Below, in pieces: positions 17,447-24,457 of a stretch of 48,402 bases of DNA; position 1 is the stretch's first letter, and every line of letters begins with the position of its first letter. The translations under genes were made by a program, and so were the position numbers. This stretch comes from an uncultured Lachnospiraceae bacterium (GTDB taxonomy: Bacteria; Bacillota; Clostridia; Lachnospirales; Lachnospiraceae): contig CALCMD010000072.1 in NCBI GenBank assembly GCA_937965795.1, positions 1 through 48,402 of the forward strand, given 5' to 3'. The notes under the pieces were generated by a model. It made no database searches. It was given only the letters and a program-made list of their open reading frames with translations, and was not told where the DNA came from.

Positions 17447-18256
17447 ATGAAAACAGGAAAACACAAACGAACTCTGACACTTACGCTGGCATGTGTCCTG
17501 ACTCTGTCTCCGGCGTCTGCGAATTTTATTTCCGGCATCACGGCGCCCGGTCTGACACATGTCCAGGCTGCAAAAAAACCTCCCAAAAAAGGATGGTACA
17601 CCACTCCAAAAAAGAACAGACAATATTACAGGCGTGGAAAGTTCGTCACCGGACTGCAAAAAATCCGGAACAATTACTACTATTTTAACAAAAAAGGCAT
17701 TATGCAGACCGGAACCGTCAAATGCCGAAAGGTCACGTATTACCTGAACGATAAGGGGATCGTCGAAGCCTCCCATAAAAAATCCAGCTATTATTATGGC
17801 AATGGCAAGAAAATGAGCAAAACCGACGCGCAGGATTTTCAGACGCTTCTCACCGCAAAATCAATCGTGAAACAAATTACCAATTCCCGCATGTCACAGG
17901 CGGAAAAGTTAAAAAAATGCTTTGACTGGGTCATTTCCAAACCTTATGTCACCAGAAGAACCTTTGCCAATACCGCCGGGTGGCCGGCTCTTTACGCCAA
18001 CGATCATTTTCTTCTGGGCGGCGGCAATTGTTTTGCTGACGCTGCGGCATTCGCCTATCTTGCCAAAGCCCTGGGCTATAAAAAAGTCTATGTGTGCGTG
18101 GACTGCGACGGCAGCGGCGGCAGGGGACACGCCTGGGCAGAAATAAACGGCCTTGCCTATGACCCGCTTTTTGCGGAATCCAAAAGCTACGCCGCAAACT
18201 ATGGCGTTCCTTACGGAACTTACATCCTGCATCCAATTCTTCACATTGCGCTCTAA
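17447..18256 (+). CDS. Secreted transglutaminase-like protein with cell-wall-binding repeats
   Basis: The 269-residue protein starts with a Lys/Arg-rich signal peptide (LTLTLACVLTLSPASA). Next come aromatic Tyr/Gly repeats (about residues 45-120: GLQKIRNNYYYFNKKGIMQT, KVTYYLNDKGIV, SSYYYGNGKKMS) resembling choline/cell-wall-binding repeats, then a transglutaminase-like fold. The papain-type triad is visible: C195 in GGGNCFADAA, H228 in RGHAWAE and D239 in AYDPLF. AAGGAG eight bases before the ATG at 17447 sets the start. The likely site of action is the cell surface; whether it crosslinks or hydrolyses peptides is unknown. It is not clearly linked to the importer upstream. Confidence 0.85.
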   Translation: MKTGKHKRTLTLTLACVLTLSPASANFISGITAPGLTHVQAAKKPPKKGWYTTPKKNRQYYRRGKFVTGLQKIRNNYYYFNKKGIMQTGTVKCRKVTYYLNDKGIVEASHKKSSYYYGNGKKMSKTDAQDFQTLLTAKSIVKQITNSRMSQAEKLKKCFDWVISKPYVTRRTFANTAGWPALYANDHFLLGGGNCFADAAAFAYLAKALGYKKVYVCVDCDGSGGRGHAWAEINGLAYDPLFAESKSYAANYGVPYGTYILHPILHIAL

Positions 18257-18318
18257 AAGGCTGCAATTCAGACACAGGGAACGAACGCAGGGGCTATAAG
18301 CAATCTTCTGATTTGGGG

Positions 18319-18347
18319 TTTACAGAAAATAAATTCAGTAGTATAAT
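18319..18347 (+). promoter_or_regulatory. Promoter of the COG0523 GTPase unit
   Basis: TTTACA (18319-18324) and a perfect TATAAT (18342-18347) are separated by exactly 17 bp. The transcript would start near 18354, leaving a leader of about 65 nt that contains a terminator-like hairpin. I see no clear Zur-type palindrome beside the promoter. Confidence 0.8.
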
Positions 18348-18371
18348 CTATCCGAAAGAAATGCAAAAGAA

Positions 18372-18400
18372 CGGGCGAAGGGCTTCCTTCGTCCGCTTTT
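18372..18400 (+). terminator. Terminator-like hairpin inside the COG0523 gene leader
   Basis: Bases 18372-18381 pair with 18386-18395 around the loop GCTT (10 bp, one G-T wobble), followed by CTTTT. It lies downstream of the promoter at 18319-18347 and upstream of the ribosome binding site, so it could attenuate transcription. A remnant terminator of the gene before it is less likely because the promoter lies between them. Confidence 0.6.
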
Positions 18401-18419
18401 ATAAAAGGAGTGAAAAATT

Positions 18420-19535
18420 ATGACAAAAATTGACATTATTTCCGGCTTTCTTGGCGCCGGAAAAACGACCCTGATCAAAAAGCTTTTACAGGATGCGTTC
18501 AAAGACCAGCAGGTCGTTCTGATTGAAAATGAATTCGGAGAAATCGGAATTGACGGCGGTTTTCTCAAAGACGCCGGAATTGAAATTCGCGAAATGAACT
18601 CCGGCTGTATCTGCTGCTCTCTCGTAGGAGATTTCGGCGCCGCTTTAAAAGAAGCCGCTGAGAAATACCATCCTGACCGAATCATCATCGAACCTTCCGG
18701 CGTGGGCAAGCTCTCAGACGTCATCCATGCCGTAGAAAACCTGGATGCGGACGCAGTACTGAACAGCGCCGTGACGGTCGTAGACGTATTAAAATGCAAA
18801 ATGTATCTGAGAAACTTTGGCGAATTTTTCAAAAACCAGGTCGAAGCTGCCGGCACTATCATTCTGAGCCGTACGGATATGGAAAAAGCGACTCCTGAAA
18901 AAATTGAGCAGGCAATTTCCATCATCCGCAGTCTGAATCCGGACGCCACGATTATCACGACTCCGGTCGAACATCTGGAGGGAAAAAAGATTCTGGACAC
19001 CATCGAGGGTGTGAAAATCGACCTCTCTCACGTCAGTGAGGAACACGAACACGACCATCACCATCATGAGCACGACGAAAACTGTTCCTGCGGATGCCAT
19101 GAGCATGAACATGGACACGACCATCATCATCATGAGCATGACGAAAACTGTTCCTGCGGATGCCATGAGCATGAGCATGAACACGGCCATCATCACGAAC
19201 ATGATGAAAACTGCTCCTGCGGACATCATGAGCACGGCCATCACCACCATCATGCCGATGAAGTCTTTACAAGCTGGGGGCGGGAAACCGTTCGAAAATT
19301 TAGCCGTGATGAAATTTCTTCCATTCTCAAAACGCTTTCTGAAGACGCTTCCTATGGCGTCATCTTACGCGCAAAAGGAATGCTGGAATCTGAAACAGGG
19401 ACATGGACTTATTTTGATATGGTTCCGGAAGAATTTGAAATCCGGGACGGCAGCCCGGAATACACTGGAAGAATCTGCGTCATTGGCTCCGGCATGGATG
19501 AGGACAAGCTGGAAAAACTCTGGTTTTCCAAATAA
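18420..19535 (+). CDS. COG0523 (CobW/ZNG1-like) metallochaperone GTPase with His/Cys-rich tandem repeats
   Basis: COG0523 GTPases insert or allocate metals such as zinc, cobalt or iron. The 371-residue protein has Walker A GFLGAGKTT (9-17), ENEFGEIGIDG, the metal-binding CxCC motif C63-I-C65-C66, and EPSGVGKLSD. Between the GTPase core and the CobW C-terminal domain lies an expansion (about 203-280) made of three imperfect units, each with several His, a HDENCSCG core and further His. This is a plausible metal store or sensor. AAAGGAG precedes the ATG. The next gene, 15 bp on, is a related P-loop protein. Zinc is the most likely metal, inferred from the YcgQ-like partner. Confidence 0.92.
   Translation: MTKIDIISGFLGAGKTTLIKKLLQDAFKDQQVVLIENEFGEIGIDGGFLKDAGIEIREMNSGCICCSLVGDFGAALKEAAEKYHPDRIIIEPSGVGKLSDVIHAVENLDADAVLNSAVTVVDVLKCKMYLRNFGEFFKNQVEAAGTIILSRTDMEKATPEKIEQAISIIRSLNPDATIITTPVEHLEGKKILDTIEGVKIDLSHVSEEHEHDHHHHEHDENCSCGCHEHEHGHDHHHHEHDENCSCGCHEHEHEHGHHHEHDENCSCGHHEHGHHHHHADEVFTSWGRETVRKFSRDEISSILKTLSEDASYGVILRAKGMLESETGTWTYFDMVPEEFEIRDGSPEYTGRICVIGSGMDEDKLEKLWFSK
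19048..19255 (+). repeat. Tandem repeat encoding His/Cys-rich units
   Basis: Three imperfect units of roughly 70 bp, each encoding a His stretch plus DENCSCG, lie in frame within the COG0523 gene. The third unit is shorter and has HH where the first two have CH. The near identity of units one and two suggests recent slippage. Confidence 0.8.
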
Positions 19536-19550
19536 AGGCAGGTGGCAGAT

Positions 19551-20507
19551 ATGAGTGATTTCAACGTTTCTGTTCCCGTCTATCTGGTAAATGGCATTCT
19601 GGAAAGCGGAAAAACTTCTTTTTTGAATTTTACCATACGGCAGGACTATTTTCAGATTGAAGAACCGACCCTTCTGATTACCTGCGAGGAAGGCGAAGAA
19701 GAATATGATAAGGAAGAGCTTCTGAAATACAACACGATTTTAGAAGTTCTTGAGACGCCTGAGGATTTTACCTTCGATACTCTGCGCACCCTGCACCGGA
19801 AACATCATCCGGACCGCGTTCTGCTTGAGTACAACCCGCTCTGGGGCACAAACAAGCTGCGCTCCATGAAGCTTCCGCTGGGATGGGGCATTTCTCAGGA
19901 AATCGTAACGATTGACGGCAGCAGCTATCAAATTTACCGGAACAATATGCAGTCTGTGTTCTCAGAAATGGTTCAGGGCGCCGACATGGTAATCTTCAAC
20001 CGCTGTAAAAAGGAAGATCCTCTTGCAAATTACCGGCGTGGATTAAAAGTCGTCAATCCGTCCTGCGAAATCAGTTTTGAGGATGAGGACGGCGAACTGA
20101 TTGATCTGTTTGAGGACAGCGTTCCTTATGACATGAATGCCAGCCCAATCGAGATTGAAGATGTCGATTACGGTATTTTCTATGTCGATATGGATGACCA
20201 CCCGGAGAAGTATGTCGGAAAAACGGTTCGTTTTAAGGCGCGCGCCATGAAAAGTAAAAAGAAAAATGCCGAATACTTCGTACCCGGCCGCAGGGCGATG
20301 ACCTGCTGCGCGGACGATGTGCAGATGATCGGTTATCTCTGCAAAACCCCGCTCGCCGTCCATTTAAAGCATGGAGAATGGGTACAGGTAACCGCAAAGG
20401 TGGCCTATGAATATGAAAACTTCTATCACGGTCAGGGACCGGTGCTGTATGCAACCCAGGTAAGCCCCTGTGAACCGTTAGCGGAAGAAATGGTCTATTT
20501 TAATTAG
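19551..20507 (+). CDS. CobW-like P-loop protein fused to a YcgQ-like C-terminal domain
   Basis: The 318-residue protein starts like a COG0523 GTPase, with P-loop NGILESGKTS (14-23), but has no CxCC motif and reads EYNPLWGTNKL where the partner has EPSGVGKLSD. From about residue 215 it changes to a domain resembling the C terminus of YcgQ (TIGR03943): YVGKTVRFKARAM, FVPGRRAMTCCADDVQMIGY, GEWVQVTAKV and GPVLYATQVSP. In Bacillus, YcgR/YcgQ are tied to zinc starvation. Here it lies 15 bp after the His-rich GTPase, clearly in one operon. The ATG at 19551 follows AGGTGG by five bases; a GTG nine bases earlier is less likely. The role is unknown. Confidence 0.8.
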   Translation: MSDFNVSVPVYLVNGILESGKTSFLNFTIRQDYFQIEEPTLLITCEEGEEEYDKEELLKYNTILEVLETPEDFTFDTLRTLHRKHHPDRVLLEYNPLWGTNKLRSMKLPLGWGISQEIVTIDGSSYQIYRNNMQSVFSEMVQGADMVIFNRCKKEDPLANYRRGLKVVNPSCEISFEDEDGELIDLFEDSVPYDMNASPIEIEDVDYGIFYVDMDDHPEKYVGKTVRFKARAMKSKKKNAEYFVPGRRAMTCCADDVQMIGYLCKTPLAVHLKHGEWVQVTAKVAYEYENFYHGQGPVLYATQVSPCEPLAEEMVYFN

Positions 20508-20525
20508 AATACCGGTTCGGCTTTC

Positions 20526-20568
20526 AAAAAGGGGATGCCGCAAATTCTGTTCTGCGGCGCCCCCTTTA
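20526..20568. terminator. Bidirectional terminator between convergent genes
   Basis: AAAGGGG plus GCCGCA pairs with TGCGGC plus CCCCTTT around a short loop; A and T runs lie on both sides. It can end both the metal operon and the small membrane protein gene. Confidence 0.8.
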
Positions 20569-20579
20569 CCTGACTCATT

Positions 20580-20831
20580 TTATTCTGTTTCAGCCGATAA
20601 GCTGTTCATAAAATCATCCAGCGACGCGGTATCTACACTGTAGGTCTTTCCCTGTGCGCTTTGATTCTTCATCAGGCTGCTGTAACCTGAATATCCAACC
20701 CACCCGATCAATATGACTGCAACCAGAATCCCGCACGCCTTTCCCACAAAATTCCGGCGCTTCTCTTTCTTCATCTGTTTCTGACGGTTTTTTTTCTCTT
20801 CTTTATAGCGGTCAACTTTTGCCTGGCTCAT
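20580..20831 (-). CDS. Small membrane protein of unknown function
   Basis: An 83-residue protein with a Lys/Arg-rich, probably helical N terminus (SQAKVDRYKEEKKNRQKQMK), one transmembrane helix (ACGILVAVILIGWVGYSGY) and a short Ser/Thr/acidic outer tail. I do not recognise a family. The ATG at 20831 has AGGAG eight bases upstream, and the reading frame ends at a good terminator, both of which support it as a real gene. It is convergent to the metal operon and on the same strand as, but unlinked to, the DegV gene downstream. The topology suggests a cytoplasmic N terminus. Confidence 0.7.
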   Translation of the reverse strand: MSQAKVDRYKEEKKNRQKQMKKEKRRNFVGKACGILVAVILIGWVGYSGYSSLMKNQSAQGKTYSVDTASLDDFMNSLSAETE

Positions 20832-20958
20832 ATGGTACACTCCTTATTCTAATTTCTTTCTTAAAGCAAAACTGCTTTTCTGAAATTAAGTATACTATAT
20901 AATTGTGAACTTTGCACGAATTTTTCAAAAAAAGTCGAAAAATATATTCCTGAATCTT

Positions 20959-21798
20959 TTATACCACTGCAATGACGCCGCCATCATTAGCGTACATACT
21001 GCTGACGCCTGCGGTATCAAGGATAATGACGTCCTTAAATGTCCTTTTCTTCATCAGAGCGTCTTTGAGCCCCACTGCCCGTTCCAAACAATTGCAATGG
21101 GAAATTGCCAGTATCTTTTCCTCCGGCCGCTTTACTTTTTTGGCAATGGACTCTGCCATCTTTATCATTGCCCGGTTCATTCCCCGCGCCTGGCTAATCT
21201 GGATAATGGTCCCCGCATCCGTAGAACCCATAACCGGCTTGATATTCAGCGCCGTGGCAACCAATGCTTTCACAGTGGTCAGCCTTCCGTTTTTGCGAAG
21301 TGTCTCCAGATTTTCCAGTACAAACCATGTATCCTGCTCTGCGATATAAGCCTCCACGGTCTCGACGACTTTTTCAAAAGGCATCCCCGCTTCCTCACAC
21401 TCCTGAATTTTCAGGCCGATCAGCGTTTCACCTACCGATGCGGAACGCGAATTGAACACATGAACTTTTGCTCCCGGACACTCCTCCAGGTACATATTCT
21501 TTCCGAGGACAGCGCTGTTATAAGAACCGCTCAGCTCCGAGGACAATGTTACCGCATACGCATGATCCACGCCACAGTGAAATGCTTCTCTGTAAACTTC
21601 CGGAGAAGGGCAGGCGGATTTCGGACAATTGGGGCTGTCCGCCACTTTCTTTAGAAAATCCGCCTGGTCAAATGTCGCATCATCTATAATCACATATTCA
21701 TCCACCTGTAACGTAAGCGGCGCAGATACAAAATGTCCGCTCTTTTGCATCTCCTCTGTCAATTCTCCGCAACTGTCGATTACTATTTTATAACTCAT
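20959..21798 (-). CDS. DegV family fatty-acid-binding protein
   Basis: DegV/FakB proteins bind fatty acids and present them to the kinase FakA for phosphorylation. The 279-residue protein starts with MSYKIVIDSCGELTEE, has the family segment TLSSELSGSYNSA with the lipid-contacting Ser/Thr pattern, and ENLETLRKNGRL plus a long C-terminal lobe (KPVMGSTDAGTI). The start at 21798 has GGAGG eight bases before it. No fakA-like gene is in the window. The promoter region contains an imperfect palindrome around AGATTACGTAGTATCT (about 21865-21880) of unknown meaning. Confidence 0.9.
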   Translation of the reverse strand: MSYKIVIDSCGELTEEMQKSGHFVSAPLTLQVDEYVIIDDATFDQADFLKKVADSPNCPKSACPSPEVYREAFHCGVDHAYAVTLSSELSGSYNSAVLGKNMYLEECPGAKVHVFNSRSASVGETLIGLKIQECEEAGMPFEKVVETVEAYIAEQDTWFVLENLETLRKNGRLTTVKALVATALNIKPVMGSTDAGTIIQISQARGMNRAMIKMAESIAKKVKRPEEKILAISHCNCLERAVGLKDALMKKRTFKDVIILDTAGVSSMYANDGGVIAVV

Positions 21799-21916
21799 AA
21801 AACATGCCTCCATCTCTTCATCTATAACATCCAAATAACATCATCGTTTCTATATGTAGTTTTAGATACTACGTAATCTTAACATATATATTCCATTTTG
21901 CATAGGGGTTTTCTCT

Positions 21917-21945
21917 TTGCTTTTTCAATTTTTTCAGTGTATACT
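21917..21945 (+). promoter_or_regulatory. Promoter of the DUF5721 gene
   Basis: TTGCTT (21917-21922) and TATACT (21940-21945) are separated by exactly 17 bp. GAGG follows ahead of the ATG at 21999. Confidence 0.65.
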
Positions 21946-21998
21946 AAAAGAAACCTGTCAATTCTTTCAGAACATTATTTGAACATGAGGACATTTTT

Positions 21999-22493
21999 AT
22001 GATTTCACTTCACATTTTAGACGTCAAAGGATTCATGTCCCAGCTCCTGCTGCGGGATACCTTCGATCACTTTTATCTCACAGAAGCATCTGTCACAACC
22101 TTTTGCACCTTTCGGATTGACGGACATCTGCAAAAAGATTACTACTCTTTGGAGGAACGAAAGCAGGAAGAATTCTCTCTGCCTTATTCCTTCTGGAAAC
22201 AGGTTCGCCCCTTTTGTCTGGAGCTGATCAAAGGAAAAAAGACTCCGTTAAACTTCCGAATCACCTTTCAGCTTTCCGCATCCAATACGGAAAAACTACT
22301 GCGGCAGACCGGAACTTCCTTTACTTCTTCCGATGTAAACGGACTCTACCTGAATCTTCACTACGACGGACATTCTCTCCACTGTGTGACCGGCACGTCC
22401 CTGAACCTTTTCACAATGGATAAATCTCTGGAACACACCTGGGATGAAATGGTACGGAAATTCTTCCGCTCCAGAGAAATCCCGGTAGAGTGA
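21999..22493 (+). CDS. DUF5721 family protein
   Basis: This 164-residue protein has no signal peptide or membrane segment. Its opening MISLHILDVKGFMSQLLL followed by FDHFYLTEASVTTFCTFRID fits what I recall of DUF5721, a family of unknown function common in Lachnospiraceae. It has its own promoter and a GAGG ribosome binding site. The next gene, the CDF exporter, has a separate promoter immediately after this stop codon. Nothing in sequence or context gives a function. Confidence 0.7.
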   Translation: MISLHILDVKGFMSQLLLRDTFDHFYLTEASVTTFCTFRIDGHLQKDYYSLEERKQEEFSLPYSFWKQVRPFCLELIKGKKTPLNFRITFQLSASNTEKLLRQTGTSFTSSDVNGLYLNLHYDGHSLHCVTGTSLNLFTMDKSLEHTWDEMVRKFFRSREIPVE

Positions 22494-22496
22494 GGA

Positions 22497-22525
22497 TTGA
22501 CAAATACGGAAATGTCTGCTATGAT
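22497..22525 (+). promoter_or_regulatory. Promoter of the CDF exporter
   Basis: A consensus TTGACA (22497-22502) and TATGAT (22520-22525) with exactly 17 bp between lie right after the DUF5721 stop. The predicted leader runs about 225 nt to the ATG at 22759. Confidence 0.85.
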
Positions 22526-22599
22526 ACGAAGAACTCTTTGCACTGCATATAAATCTACAGTACAAACTGAGCAGACCGTGATTGTCTTTTCATGGGGTC

Positions 22600-22675
22600 G
22601 GGTCACAAAAGTGACAGTGGAATCTTTCATCCACGGGACAGTAGTTGCTAATACTGATTTCGTGGGTGTTTTTTA
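22600..22675 (+). promoter_or_regulatory. Possible metal-responsive riboswitch or attenuator in the CDF exporter leader
   Basis: Three hairpins can be drawn. GTCAC/GTGAC (22602-22606 with 22611-22615) abuts GTGGA/TCCAC (22617-22621 with 22630-22634). The second excludes a terminator in which ATCCACG (22629-22635) pairs with CGTGGGT (22661-22667), with CAGTA/TACTG stacked inside and six T following. Mutually exclusive antiterminator and terminator stems ahead of a metal exporter suggest transcriptional control. The class is not assigned; the NiCo (czcD) riboswitch is the first to test. Confidence 0.55.
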
Positions 22676-22758
22676 TTTTGTTCCAACAAATGGATTCTCA
22701 AAACATCCCGCAGATATGAAGCGCTATAGAGGAATGAATTTTTCAGGAGGACAGCAAA

Positions 22759-23679
22759 ATGGAACAAAACAAACCTTCAGCAGCCACGGATTCTATTCTG
22801 CCCGAAAATTTCCAGAAAGTGGCAAACCGGGTGTCTGTCGTTACAATTACCGGAAACCTGATACTTTCTGTCATGAAGTTTTTGGCAGGAACTCTGGCAC
22901 ATTCCAGCGCGATGATCAGCGACGCGGTTCATTCTGCATCGGATGTGTTCAGCACCGTGATTGTCATGATCGGCATTAAATTCTCTTCAAAAGAATCAGA
23001 CAAAGAACACCCTTACGGGCATGAACGCCTGGAGTGCGTGGCGGCTCTGATTCTGGCAATGGTTCTTTTTCTTACCGGGCTTGGCATTGGAATTGACGCC
23101 CTGAAAAATATTCTTTCCGGCAGTCGCCGTGAATTACAGATACCGGGCATGTTCGCCCTGGCCGCGGCAGTCATATCCATTATCAGCAAAGAAGCGATGT
23201 ATTGGTATACGATGATCCATGCGCGGAAAATTGACTCCAGCGCATTGATGGCCGACGCCTGGCACCACCGTTCCGACGCCTTTTCTTCCGTGGGCGCATT
23301 GATTGGAATCGCCGGCGCGCGGCTTGGTTTTCCCGTCATGGATCCCATCGCCAGCCTGGTGATTTTTGGATTCATCCTGAAAGCCGCCTATGACATATTT
23401 AAAGACGCCGTTGATAAAATGGTAGACCATTCCTGTGATGATCAGACGGAAAAAGAAATCCATGACTGCACGCTGAAACACCCGGAGGTAAAAGGCATTG
23501 ATCTTCTCCAGACGCGTATTTTCGGGAATAAAATCTATGTGGATCTGGAAATTGCCCTGGATGGTTCTTATTCTCTGCAAAAGGCGCATGAGATTGCGGA
23601 AGAAGTACACGATGACATTGAACAGCATTTTCCGAAAATCAAACACATTATGGTACATGTAAATCCGGTCAAAAAGTGA
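22759..23679 (+). CDS. Cation diffusion facilitator (CDF) family metal exporter
   Basis: CDF proteins export divalent metals in exchange for protons. The 306-residue protein has about six helices, with metal-site motifs HSASD in helix 2 (ISDAVHSASDVFSTV) and HHRSD in helix 5 (ADAWHHRSDAFSSVG), the DKEHPYGHER loop, and a cytoplasmic ferredoxin-like C domain ending HIMVHVNP. AGGAGG lies eight bases before the ATG. Metal preference (Zn, Co, Ni, Mn or Fe) cannot be set from these motifs alone. It has its own promoter and a long structured leader, and lies close to two zinc-type genes. Confidence 0.93.
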   Translation: MEQNKPSAATDSILPENFQKVANRVSVVTITGNLILSVMKFLAGTLAHSSAMISDAVHSASDVFSTVIVMIGIKFSSKESDKEHPYGHERLECVAALILAMVLFLTGLGIGIDALKNILSGSRRELQIPGMFALAAAVISIISKEAMYWYTMIHARKIDSSALMADAWHHRSDAFSSVGALIGIAGARLGFPVMDPIASLVIFGFILKAAYDIFKDAVDKMVDHSCDDQTEKEIHDCTLKHPEVKGIDLLQTRIFGNKIYVDLEIALDGSYSLQKAHEIAEEVHDDIEQHFPKIKHIMVHVNPVKK

Positions 23680-23743
23680 TACGCTTGAAAAGACGGAAGC
23701 TATGAAGGATACCCGCAGATTAGAAGCAGGGTATGGAGGATAT

Positions 23744-24457
23744 ATGACTATGCAGACTGAATATCATATCCTTGTCGTGGATGATGACAGGGCCATCGTA
23801 AACATTTTAAAAACCTCCCTGCGCCAGGCCGGATACCAGGTATCCACAGCGGACAATGGCAACATGGCCTGCCGCATTGCCGAGCAGTCGCATCCCCACC
23901 TGATCATCATGGATGTAATGATGCCAGAGTGCAACGGCATCCTGGCTACCATCCGTATCCGTGAACAGAGCAACGCGCCCATTCTCATGCTCTCTGCCAG
24001 GGCGGAAGGCAGCGACCGGGTGCTGGGGCTGGAAGCAGGCGCAGACGATTACCTGGTGAAGCCCTTTTTCCAGCAGGAACTTCTGGCGCGGGTAAAAGCG
24101 CTGCTGCGCCGCTATGACCATCTTGGCTCGATTCGGGAAGAAAATACGAAGGAAGAAAAACTCTCTGTGGGAGATATCATCCTGAACCTCTCCCAAAAGA
24201 AACTGTACGTGCGGGGAGAACCGGTGCGGCTGACTGCCACGGAATTCAAAATTTTGCAGTTAATGATGGCGCATCCCGGACGCATTTTCCCGGCAGAGGA
24301 GATTTACGAACGGGTCTGGAATACAGACGCTTACGCAGTAGAAAATACTGTTATGATACATATCAGCCGCATCCGTGAAAAGCTGGAGATTAATCCACGG
24401 AAACCTGAATATCTGAAAGTTATATGGGGGATTGGATATGTCTTTGAAAAACCATAA
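23744..24457 (+). CDS. OmpR/PhoB-family response regulator
   Basis: A receiver domain with acidic pocket VDDD, phospho-acceptor Asp at about residue 57 (IIMDVMMPE), Thr/Ser switch in MLSARAEG and Lys in DYLVKPF is followed by a winged-helix DNA-binding domain (LTATEFKILQLMMAHPGRIF, ENTVMIHISRIREKL). From the ATG at 23744, which follows GGAGG, it is 237 residues. An ATG at 23702 and another at 23750 are alternatives. The histidine kinase overlaps its end, so the two form one cognate pair. Phased TTGAAAG repeats beyond the kinase are a candidate binding site. Confidence 0.93.
   Translation: MTMQTEYHILVVDDDRAIVNILKTSLRQAGYQVSTADNGNMACRIAEQSHPHLIIMDVMMPECNGILATIRIREQSNAPILMLSARAEGSDRVLGLEAGADDYLVKPFFQQELLARVKALLRRYDHLGSIREENTKEEKLSVGDIILNLSQKKLYVRGEPVRLTATEFKILQLMMAHPGRIFPAEEIYERVWNTDAYAVENTVMIHISRIREKLEINPRKPEYLKVIWGIGYVFEKP

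Noticed and set aside
18789..19554. Reading frames in other frames over the His-rich repeat
   Set aside because: Met/Val-rich or Thr-rich translations of the same tandem DNA repeat; only the COG0523 frame has recognisable domains.
22497..22979. Plus-strand reading frame spanning the CDF leader
   Set aside because: It overlaps the CDF gene in another frame, starts at the -35 box of a consensus promoter and has no ribosome binding site.
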